Shown piece by piece: positions 11,201 to 23,200 of a DNA stretch of 64,000 nucleotides. Location: NCBI GenBank assembly GCA_026724425.1, contig JAIUCV010000001.1, positions 72,001-136,000 on the forward strand, read 5' to 3'. Numbering within the stretch: position 1 is the stretch's first letter; each line of letters begins with the position of its first letter. A program made the translations under genes and the position numbers. Source of the stretch: Erythrophleum ivorense. Its lineage: Eukaryota; Streptophyta; Magnoliopsida; Fabales; Fabaceae. The notes beneath the pieces are model-generated. The model did not search any database and was not told the DNA's origin. It saw nothing but the letters and a program-made list of their open reading frames with translations.

Positions 11201-14200
11201 ACCTATAACTCTAGCTCATTAGATAAGAAAGGAGGAATTTCTTGTGATGATTCAATGGAATGCAAGGACCCCTTGGGTTGTGACACATGAAACACAAGAT
11301 GAATTCTTATGGTAGGTGACGGTTCTAGTCGGTATGCGACTAATCCTAACTTTTCTTAGACTTTGTAAGGTCCATAGAATCTAAGACTTTGCTTCTCATT
11401 GGCTCTTTTTGACAAGGACTTCAGTTTATAAGGTCTGATCTTAAGGCACCCCATATCTCTCGCTTCAAACATCACTAATCTTCTAGTTTTATTAGCTTGC
11501 AGCTTCATATATTGTTGGGCCCTTTCCAAGTTGCTCTTTAACTGAACCAAAATCAAATTTCTAGCCTTGATGGGTCTCATTAACTTCTTCTACAACCAAA
11601 TGAATATCTTCTAGCTTGAAATGAGTCAGGGGATCTCAGCCATACAATGCCTTAAAGAGTGTCATCCTTGTTTATCAATTGTAAGAAGTATTGATCCAAT
11701 ATTTCACCTATGGTAACTATTTAGCCCATTGTCTAGGCTTGTCCCCAGAAAACATTATAAATATGTTTCTAAACTTCAATTAACCACCTCTGTCTGCCCA
11801 TCAATTTGTGGGTGATAACTTGAGTTGTATTTCAGTGTTGTACCTAGCATTTTGAACAATTCTTGCCCAAATTGACTTATAAAAACTCTATCTTGATCAG
11901 ACATAATTGATTTTGGAAAACTATGTAATTTAACCACCTCTTAGACAAAAACTTTAGCTATTTTTGTGGCTAAAAAAGGATGCAACAACCCAATAAAGTG
12001 CCCATATTTGGTAAGCCTATTAACAACCACCACACTAGTATCTAATTTTTCTGATTTGGGCAATCAAACTATGAAGTCCATGCTAATATCCTCCCAGACC
12101 TAATGTGGTATTGGCAAAGGTTGAAGAGGCTTGGTGCTTACTCTTTTCGCACACTACAAATTTGGCCACACAATCCTGTAAATCCTTCTTCATGCCCTCC
12201 CGATAAAGTGCCTCAGATAGCATCTTATAAGTACATAAATACGGCCTCTTGATGGTGAGGCATGGAACTCCTTCAACAATGCTGCCACTCAAGATGCTCT
12301 TGGGGTTACAATTTAGTCTTCATAGAATGAACAGCCTCTCTTCAAGCTCTAATGCACGAGTACATCCTTTCCAGCCACTAATTGATTGAAAATGGTAGCT
12401 GGCTTCTCATCTCTTTCTACCTCCACATCTAAGGCTTCCATTTCTTCATAATTCCACAGAAAATGGGCCTTCAATTCCATCATTCCCTCCTTGCAGAATA
12501 GTGCATCAGCCACCCTGTTTTCAGATATTGGCTTGTAGTTTATCCCAAACTTTTGCCCCATGAGTTTGGAGACCCACATCTGATGTTTTGGATCAACAAC
12601 CTTTGCTCTAGCAAAAATTTAAGGGCTTTTTGGTCTATCCTAATAATGAAAGGGTGGCCCATTAGGTAATGATTCCGCCTCGTCACTGCTTGAACAATTG
12701 CAACTCCTGTTCATATACAGAGGTTTGTTGAGAGCCTTATTAGATTAGACTTGCGTGAAGTATGCTATGGGTTTTCCTTGCTATAAGAGAACAGCGCCTA
12801 TACCTTGGTTAGAAGCATTTGTTTCAATCTCAAATGGTTTAGAAAAATAAGGCAAGCACAGGTGCTGTGGACATTGCTTTCTTCAAAGCTTCAAAGGCTG
12901 TTTGTGCTTCATTACTTCATTTAAAAGCATTTTTCTTTAGCAACCCTGTGAGAAGGGCTGCTATTTTCTTGTAATTCCTCACAAACTTATGGTGATACCC
13001 CATTAGCCCCAAGAACCCTCTCAATGCTTTGATATCGTTGGGTACAGGTCAAGAAATCATTATTTTGACTTTAGTAGGATCTATTTCCACCCCTTTAGAT
13101 GAGATGATGTGCCCCAAATATTTGAGATGACGCTGCCCAAATGCGACTTCCTTCTATTAATCACTAACTTCTGGTTCTGCAACACTTCTAAGGCAACCCT
13201 TAAGTGTGCCAAATGAGTTTCAAAATCAGAGCTATAGACTATAATATTGTATTAAAAAAAACTAGTACAAATTTCCTCAAATAAGGCTTGAAAATGTCAT
13301 TCATTAGGAATTGTAAGGTGCGTTTGTCAACCTGTGTTTGTCAACCTAAATGGCATCATCATAAATCATAATCCCCCTCATGTGTCTTAAATGCAATCTT
13401 TTCCTCATCTCTTGGACTTTTAGTCCAGCTCTGAAAAAATGGTGGCTCCTCCCAATTCATCCAACAATTCATCAATGCAAAGGATTGGAAACTTGTCTAG
13501 AACGATTACCTTATTTAAAGCCCTATAAACCACACAAAATCTCTAACTTCCTTCTTTTTTTTGACCAATAACACTAGACTAGAGTATGGGCTACTATTAA
13601 AGCAAATAATTCCAGCCTTTATCATTTCCTTGACCATTTTCTTTATCTCTGCTTTTTGAGAATAGGCATAATGGTAGGGTCGAACATTGGGTGTTGCTGC
13701 TCCTGTCTTAATCAAAATGGAATGATCTCTAGAACAATGGGGGGAAGGCCCTTAGGTTGCTCACAAATGCTAGAAAAATCTTGTAGCAGCTCTTGAATTT
13801 CAGGGGTCTCTGCTTGCTGTTCTTCATGTACAGCAAGTTCAGAAAACTGTACTAAGTACCCTTGACCCTCCTCTTTGAAAGTTTTGAATAAGGAGTTTAG
13901 AGACAAAATGGTTTTGGTCAAGGATGGGTCTCCCTTCAAACAAACCCATTTCTTATCCACTTCATTGTCAGTTGCTTCCAATTCACCCTTGCTTTCCCAA
14001 GAGTTTCTAACCATTCAACACCTAAGTCTAGTTCTGTTGCACTTAGCTTAAAAGGATAAAAATCCCATTGAATCCTCACTCCTTGAAGTATCGACTACAA
14101 ATTCTTTCATACCCATTTCCCAAATATTTCGTACACATTACCTACTATAATGGCATACTTCTTTGTTCCTCATAAAGGCACTTTCATTCATTCCGCCTAC

Positions 14201-17200
14201 TTTGTAGAGATGAAATTATGGGTGGCATTGCTGTCAATTAAAATCAAAACAGATTCATCTCTCACTATCCTCATCAACTTCATGGATTTAGGTCCATCAA
14301 TACCTATTATAGAGTTCATGGACAACTCAATAGTTTGTGACACAAATTGAGAAATCCTTATGTGTATTACTTGATCAAAGTACAAGGGTATTTATACAGA
14401 AAGAATGAAACTATTTTAGGAAAGAAAACTATTCTAAGCAACAAATAAATCAGAAATAAAATCCTATCAAATTTCTAACAATTAGGAAACTAATTCCTAA
14501 GGTCAACTTTTTAATATAATTACAGGGATAGTTACAAAATCACAATAATTAACAATAAGGAAATAAAGATTGATTGCTAACACTCCTTCAAGCTAGTGAG
14601 TGGATATCATCCATTCCAAGCTTGGTGATGATGTCTTGAAAGATGGCACTACATAATTCCTTGGTAAACATATCTACAAGTTGACCTCTAGTAAGAACAA
14701 AAGGAGTACAAATCAGGCCACTAACTAATTTTTCTATGATGGAGTGGCGATTTATTTCAATATGCTTAGTGCGATCATGTTATACTAGATTGTGAGCAAT
14801 GTTGGTGGTAGATTTATTGTCACAACATAGTTTCATTGAGGCTTTCCACTTAATCTTTAAAGCTTCCAAAATTATTTTTAACCATAATAGCTCACATATT
14901 CCAAGTGCCATTGATCTAAACTCGGCTTTCGCACTTAATCTTGCAACCACATTTTACATTTTGCTTCTCCAAGTAACAAAATTTCCTCTTAGAAAGGTGC
15001 AATAACTTGAGGTTGATCTCTTATCAGCAAGAGATTCTGCATAATTTGCATTAGTATAAGTCTCAAGAGTCAATCTCTCACTTCTTTTAAACAAAAGTTC
15101 TTTCTCTGATGTACCCTTCAAATATTGTAATATTCTATAAACTACTCTAAGGTGTGATTCGTTCGGATCATATATAAATTGACTCATAACACTCACAGCA
15201 TAGACTATATTAGGCTTAATGAGACAAGTAAATAAGTCGTCCCACCAACCTTTGATAAGAACCCTTATCAACTATTGTATTTTCAGGAGCTTTGCATAAT
15301 CTATGATTTAACTCTATAGGTGTTTCTACGGGTTTACATTCTAAGTTGCTTGTATCTGTCAATAAGTCCAATATGTACTTATGTTGAGATATAAAAATGC
15401 CATGCTGTGAATGAGCCACTTTAAGGCTGAGAAAGTATTTCAACGTGTCTAATTCTTTGATTTCAAACTCCTTTATTAGTTGCCTTTTTAACAAGCCAAT
15501 CTCCTCATGGTCATTCCTTGTGACTATGATATCATCCACCTAAACCAAGAGTACAGACTCCCCCTGAGGCTGAATGTCTTACAAATAAAGTATAACCACC
15601 TTGGCTCTGTTTATACTCCATACCAATCATGACTTTAGAAAATCTTTCAAACTATGCTCGTGGAGATTGTTTTAGCCCGTAGAGTGCCTTCCTAAGCTTA
15701 CACATCATGCCTAGTTTGTCTTGAGAATTCAATCCTGGGGGAATCTCCATATAGATTTCTTACTCTAGGTTACCATGCAAAAAGGCATTCTTAACATCAA
15801 ACTACTCTAATGTCTAACTCGGATTAGCAACTATAGACAATAATACTCGTTTTGTATTCATTTTTGCAATAGAGGCGAAAGTTTCTATGTAGTCAATGTC
15901 ATATGTTTGGGTATATCTTTTTGCAGCAAGTCGAGTTATGTATCTCTCCAAGGTACCATTTGAATTATATTTAGTGGTAAATACCTAATGATAGCCATTA
16001 GTTTTTTTCCTTTTGGTAACTGCACAAGATCCCAAATTCCGTGTTCCTCAAGTGCCTGCATCTCAACCTTCATATCATTGACCCAATTCTCATTCTTGAA
16101 TGTTTCAGATCAGGTTTTGGGAATAGGAATGGCATTTAGTCTATTGGAAAAGGCTTTGTGGTTAGGAGACAGATGCATATAAGAAAGAAAGGAAGACAAA
16201 TCATATTTTGTGTAAGTTCGTGTGCCTTTGCATAAAGTAATAAGAATATCATAATTATTGTAATCCATATTATTTGTCGATAAAGAAAGTACCTCAACCT
16301 TATTAGGAGCAGAAGAGGGTGATTGGACTGGCTCTGGCGGAGAAGATGATGCCTTCTTTTGAAAATATGCCTGTAATAGGTGAGAAGTTGGTTTTGGTTG
16401 CAATGAAAGCTCAAGTGGGTTGTCTGGTGATAACTGGGACTTAAGTAATGGTGAGGTATGAGTGGGTAATGATGGGAAATCAAAAGGAAATAAGTCCCTG
16501 GATCTATTTTGGATAAAGGGATTAGTAACTGTGTTACCTTTATTGTGGAAGTAGAAATCAGATTCAACAAATGTGACATTAGCTAACACATAAAATTTCC
16601 TTGTAGGAGGATGATAACATTTATAACTTTTTTTAGTGGAAGAATATTCAAGGAATACACATTTGAGGACTTAAGGATCAAGTTTAGTTTTATAGTGAAA
16701 ATGCATATGGACAAATGCTGGATATCTAAATATTTTATGTACAAAGTTGTTAGATGCATTGGAACTTGGAAAAAATTGTGTGAGAACTTGCATGGGGCTT
16801 TTAAAATCAAACACTTGAGTGGGAAGTTGATATTAGAAACTAGGGCTAGACCCCAAATATCACTATGAATCAAATTAAAGGGAATATAAGTTCTTTTATT
16901 ACTAATTGGAAAAGAAGCACTTTTATATTTAGTAAGTTCACAAGTCTCACAATGTAAAGTTTCAATTTTTAATCCCTTGAACAAAGTAGGAAACATAATT
17001 TTGATAACAATAAATGACCGATGTCCAGGATGAAGATAGTAAAGCCAAATATTTTCTTTATTGAATTGGAAAGACTTAGAATGAAAAGATATAAGTAACA
17101 AATTTTGGACTCTGCTGCATCCATTATTTTCTGCAAAATGATACAACCTGTCCTTCTCCTTAGCAAGTTCAATTATCTACTTCGTGCCCTATTCTTGAAA

Positions 17201-20200
17201 TACACAATGAGAAGGATAAAAGGTCACATTACAATGAGAATCAGTTGTAAGTTTTTGGACGGAAATAAGATTGGTGCAAAGTCTTGGAACATAGAGAACA
17301 TTTTTAAGCACGATATTAGCATTCAAACACATCTCTCTGACCAGCCATAGTAGTGATTGATCCATCTGTTCTAGTGATTGTTCGATTATTAGGGTAAGGA
17401 GTATATGAGAGAAAATGTTGAGAAGAATGAGTCATATGGTCAGTGGCCCCAGAGTCAATCACTCAAGAGGCAGAAGAAACCTTATTTAAGACATTAAAAA
17501 CATAATTATAGGCAAATGAAGAGTGAAAAGAAATACCTGAGAAAACCAAAGAGCAAGTACTTATGGTAGATAAAGGACTTTTCTCCAAGGTTCCCAAAAG
17601 ACCTTGGAACTTCTTAGTCTCCTCCTTATTGAAATCAGCCATAGAAGAGGTATACTCACTACTCGGACTGGTGGTTGTCATATAAGCTTGGCTAGGTCCC
17701 TTCTTCATGTGTAGAGGCTTACCATAGAGTTTTTGGCACTTCTCCTTAGTGTGGTAAGGCTTCTTGCAATAGGTGCACCATAAGGTGTCCTTATTAGACT
17801 GTTGAGGGTATTTGGATTGTCCTTTTGCTGCATTAGAACGTGGCTTGGAATGCTTGGAGACTAGAGCAAAACTCTCTAATTGTAGGGCATCAAGCATGAC
17901 ACTTTGTCTACCTTCCTCAGCTAGGACAAGAACAATAGCCTCATTCAAGGATGATAACTCCTCTTGTCCTAGTATATGAACCCTAATAGCATTGAAGTCA
18001 ACATTGAGATCGGCAAGGAATTCATAATCCTGTCTTTCTCCATAAGATGCTTAAGAATAATGGCGTCATCACTACATCTCATCTGAATGCACTGGTAATG
18101 ATCTAATTTCTGCCGAAGACTTTTTAGGAGATTAGAATACATAGTGACCAACATAAACCCTTGTTTGGTATGGGTAATTTTTATCTTAATATCATAAATT
18201 GGTGTTGCATCTTGAACTTTGGAGTAGGCTTGTTGAATAGCCTCCCATATCGCTTGAGCTAAGCGCATAAACATACAGCTATCACTAATATCAGGGGACT
18301 TAGAAAAAAGTAACCAAATCATGATCATAGAGTCTTTTTCATCCCAAGCTGTAAATTGGGATCGTCAAGTTTTGGACTAATACCAAGCAAATGGCTAAGC
18401 ATGCCTCGACCCTTCAGAAGGTGTGAACCAACTGAGACCACTTTAAGTAGTTCTTGTCGTTCAATTGACATGTCACAGGGATGTGTTGCGACTTTGTAGG
18501 ACTAGAGGAGTTGCCTAGGGCTGAATCAGAAGGGCAGCTAATGACAATAGACTTAGATATGGTCTAGAGCACAAGGGAATAGCAAACTTCGTGGAACAGA
18601 AGAATAAACAGCAACCAACTCGTGTCAAAGAACCCACGCAGAAGGAGAATAAGAACACAAACCCCAAAATCACTGGACAACACTGAGGACAGATGCTGCA
18701 AGGTGAGGCGGCCAGATCTGGAAAAGGCGGTGGTCGAAAAGGAGGTTCACGCGCTCGTAAGCGCCGGTGCATGAGAGACACTCTAGAAAACTTGTGGCGG
18801 TGCGTGGGAAGGTCGAACAGGATCTGGTCACTGGGAAAACATTAGCTGGCGTGATCTGAGGGCTTTGGTGGTGGTAGGGTTGTGTGGGTATGCACGAAAC
18901 ACAAAGAGGCAATAATATTGAAGGTTTCATTAAAAACAAACGGCAAGGAAGGCTTGAAAAACTAGGGTAGATGTCCTAAGAACTCTAGGGTTTTGATACC
19001 ATTACACAAATTGAGAAATTCTTGTGTATTACTTGATCTAATTACAAGGGTATTTATATAGAAAGAATGAAACTATTTTAGGAAAGAAAACTATTATAAG
19101 AAACAAGATAAATCATAAATAAAATCCTATCAAATCTCTAACAATTAAGAAACTAATTCCTAAGATCACTTTCTAATATAATTATAGGGATAATTACAAA
19201 ATCACAATAATTAACAATAAGGAAATAAAAACTAATCACTAATAGTTTGTATGTTCTTATCCTCCTTAATCTCCTCCTTGGGATTCAATATCTCCTTAAT
19301 TTCTCCCTCTTCTTCTAATGAGAGAATTAGCAATTGTAGTGACTTATTCTTGCATTTATGGTTCAGGTTATACTTCCCCTTAGACTTGAAGCAAAGCCAT
19401 TGTTCTCTTCTCCTTGTTATCTTGACTTTTGAGAGTCTCTTTAAGGATGTACTCCCTCCTTTAAATGTTATAAGGATATTAACACTTGACTCTGGTTCAT
19501 TTTTGACTCATTAACCCCCTTGTTATCAAGACTCTTAGAACTTGCCAACTTTTGTTGTTCTGGAAGGTTTTGAAACCTTGAATAATTTTGTTTAAACCTC
19601 TACCATTTGGGTTCCACAGTAGCTTTAATCACCTTAGAAATGTTTTTCTTCTCCTTGGCTTGCTTTACTACCATATTACACTCCTTTATTTGGAAAGCCA
19701 AATTCATAAGTTGTTTTAAAGAAGTGGGCCATAACATTCTAACCTCAGCCCATATTTCCTCTTTGAGCCCATTTTTAAAGGCTCCAATGAGGACTTCCTT
19801 AAGAGCTTACTTCATAGGTGCAAATAGTAACTCAAAACTCTCCTTGTAGTCAGCTATTGTACCCTCTGCTTCAATGCCATCAACATATCAGACCCACCCC
19901 CAAGCTACCTTTGATGGAACCTTGCAAGTAACTCTCTTAAATTCCACCCAAAACTTCACTTGCCTCTGATTGCGACACTAGTTGGTCCATGACCTCCTTG
20001 CCCATGTCGCTATTATGTGATGGGTGTTGCATCTTGTTCACCTTATCTCTCAACTTTGTCAACACTTCCATCACAATAGTCATATGGGTTTGCACCTCTT
20101 TTTTATCCCCTTCTCTAGTGAATCAACTCTCTGCTCCATTTTGGTATTAACCATTCCCTAGGAAGGAATGACTCTGATATCAAATTGATAAAAATCTGTC

Positions 20201-23200
20201 TTATTGAATTTCTTTTTGAGAAATCTACCTAGAAGCTAATGATGGGATAGATTGAAGCTTACAAGATGAACAAAATAGATAAAAACAAAAAAAAAGAAGG
20301 AAATCAGGTCTCGAGAGGCAAGTTTCTCCCAAGTCTCCTCTACTTCCCTACCTTACTCTAATGCAGATGCTCTCTAAAATCCCTTAACGACAGAGCCCCC
20401 ATCTCACACAACTGCTTTCTCTCTCCTCTAGCTCACCTTTTCAACTCTCATCATTTGAGAGTTAGTTATCCTTTAGGCCCACCTCACTTGGGACCACCTT
20501 AACATTTTTCTCATTCTTTTTATCTCTTTTCTTTTTGCTATAAGTCCCAAATGGAGGCCTATTAAGTTTAGGTCCATCATCATCTAATTTTGGTATCTAA
20601 GATACTATGGTAGGTGAGATGATAAGGTCGAGACTATAGTTATGAAATTCCTCCAAAGGATATCAACCTAAGTGGGGGAGGGATTGAAAATGAAAATTTT
20701 AAGTTATTCTCTAACCCTGATTTTTATAGCAAATAAATCCTATTTTATAGAAACATCTCACACTAGTTATTTGTCCACACCTTACTTAACATAATTCAAT
20801 TTGAAAAAAATGTCAGCATATAGTTATGTTTGTGTAAATTTTTTTTGGGGGGTTGGGTTGTTTATAAAGGAACAAATGAGGTAATACTAAGAGTAAAAGT
20901 AGGTTGTTGTTTAAATTGGATTTTGAGAAAGCTTGTACTTGTGTTAGTTGGAGTTTTCTTGATAAAGTTCCCAATAGAAAGGGATTTGGGGAGAGATGGA
21001 GAGGTTGGATCTCTGGTTGCTTGTCCATGGCAACCTTTATGGTGGTTGTCAATGGTGAGCCTAAGTCTTGTTTTCAAGGGCAACAAGGAATTAGGCAAGT
21101 GGATCCTTTATAACCTTTTCCTTTTCATCTAGTGGCGGACGTGTTTAGCAAAATGCTTTCTAGGGCTGTTGATGGAGGTCTTATTAAGGGCTTGCGAGTT
21201 GGTTCTCATGATGTTGTCATTTCTCAACTTTAGTTTGCATATGATACTATTTTGTTCTAGGAGAAGGATAGGGTTAGTTTCAAAAATTTTCTTTTCATCA
21301 TTCGCCTTTCTGGTATTTTTTTTGGGTTAAAGGTTAATTTGTCTAAAGGTGGTTTGGTAGGGTTAATGTGGACTGTGGAATTCTTAATATTTCTTCCTTT
21401 ATTAGTTAACAATTTATTTATAGGAAATCCTTTCTTGTAAATATTAATTAGTTTATTTCTCTTCCTTCTCCATTTTCTTTTAGCCATGTGTCAAGGAGAT
21501 TATCTCTCCTTCTTAGTTCTAGGCCTATCATTAAGCTATTCCCATCGCTTGTAAATCATTCAAAAGAGAATAAGAACAATTTTTTGTTTCTGAACTCTTT
21601 CCAGAGCTTCTACTATTTTTCAAACTATTGTGGCCTCTAAGGCAAGCCAGATTTCGTGTGGGTCTTTTGGGCAAGACCTCTCCAGCTATGATGGATCAAA
21701 GGATTATATTCAACTCATTATTGGGCACAAATTAAATGGCCGCAATTATCCTCAATGAGCAAAGTTAGTGACGATGTTTACCTCAAGCAAAGAGAAAGCA
21801 GGAGATATATTGCCTCCTTAAAAGAAGTTGAAACAACTTGTAATGGACTTGCATTTTTCTGCAAGGAGTAAGTTAAATGGCTATAGAAGCTGATTGGTCA
21901 AGGTTCATCATCTACTTCCGCTATTATTGCCAATATCACGGCACAGAAAGGTACTTTCTTAAATGTCCTTCATGCTTGAGCTAAAGATGCAACATCTTGG
22001 ATAGTTGATTCAGGTGCTTCAAAATGCCTCATTATTCTATGAATGCAAACCTTGCCATAATAATTATAAAGTGAGAATTGCCAATGGGTCTCTATCCATA
22101 GTAATCAAGATTGGAAAAGTGAAAATTTCTGAAACCTTGACACTTGAATCTATTTTCTTAGTTCCAAATTTATCTTGCAATTTGATGTCAATAAGCAATC
22201 TTACTCATAATTTGAAATGTGTTGCTAAATTCTCTCCCTTTGAATGTTTATTTCATGATTTGGATTCAGAGAGGATGTTTGGCAATGCAAAGAGAATGAA
22301 AGTTTATATTAGGTCAAAGTTAATAATAAAGTCATTTATACCTACCATGTGACTACATATGCAAACAATTCAAATGGCATTGTTATGTCATGGCACCATC
22401 GTTTGGGACACCCAAATCTTAGGTATTTGGCAAAAATGTTTCCCTCACTATTTATCAAGGAAAGTCTAAAATATTTTCAATGTGAGGTTTGTTAATTATC
22501 CAAACATATCTATAACACTTATCCCAATCATATTTACAAACCATCACATCCTTTTTCTATGATTTATAGTCATATCTAGGGGCCATCTCATGTTCAAAAT
22601 ATGGTGCTTCTTGATCACACTCATATCACTTAGGTTTTTCATGAAAGATAAATGGTATCGTTTACCAAAGCTCGTATGCTTACACTCTTAACAAAATAGT
22701 ATAGCAAAAAGAAAAAATTAACATCTTGAAGTTGCTTGATCCCTCATTTTTACAAATAATGTCTCTAAGCAATATTGGGGGAAGCCATTCTAATTGTGAT
22801 TTATTTTATCAATCAAATTCCTTCAAGAACTCTCAAATTTGACTTTGGTTGCCAAGTTCTCCTTAAAGTCCTTCCCTCAAGTTTACCAAAGGTGTTTAAG
22901 TGTGTTGCATATGTTTATATCCTTCAACAACAAAGAAGCAAACTTGACCCAAAATCTGTGAAGTGTGTTTTCCTCGAGTATTTGTAATATTAAAAGGGTT
23001 ACAAGTGTTATTCTTCTCTCACTTGAAAATTATGTACTTCTATCAATATTATCTTTCTTGAACAAGTGCCATACTACCCAAAAATCTCATTCAAGAGAGA
23101 ATCCAGCAATTAGAGAGGAAGAATATAAGTTTTGGGCCCATGTCTCTCTTACACGTGAGCCTACGCCGAGCTACTTACTTGAACCTGAGCCTATGATTGA

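Larger units (their letters stand above)
14338..19244 (-). mobile_element. nested Ty1-copia element with both LTRs and TSD
   Basis: Minus-strand element of about 4.9 kb. It has a 5' LTR (19002-19244), initiator-Met primer site (18990-19001), GC-rich leader, gag, a shortened integrase, reverse transcriptase, RNase H, a polypurine tract (minus CTTGAAGGAG next to 14582) and 3' LTR (14338-14582). The target duplication is GTTTG. It sits between the zinc-knuckle end of gag and the protease of the gypsy element. Stops and an internal integrase deletion make it defective. Confidence 0.88.
8279..20576 (-). mobile_element. composite Ty3-gypsy (chromovirus-type) insertion with captured host sequence
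   Basis: A minus-strand insertion framed by TCATC on both sides. Right to left: LTR (20186-20576), primer-binding site, gag relic (20165-19250), a nested copia (19244-14338), then protease, reverse transcriptase, RNase H, integrase and chromodomain relics (14332-10970). A purine-rich tract follows, then a middle LTR-like unit (10969-10610) that has its own primer-binding site on its left, a short gag-like coiled-coil segment (10609-10293), an anonymous stretch, a CPSF100 cDNA-like fragment (about 9400-8455) and a partial LTR (8453-8279). The outer LTR pieces resemble each other; the middle unit does not match them. How the middle unit arose is unresolved. Confidence 0.7.

Noticed and set aside
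16136..16579. 147-codon minus-strand open frame beside the copia integrase
   Set aside because: It is a shifted-frame shadow of the integrase to RT spacer (16110-16589).
18515..18939. Pro/Cys/Ser-rich open frames in the copia leader
   Set aside because: Produced by GC-rich leader sequence; no homology and no stable frame.
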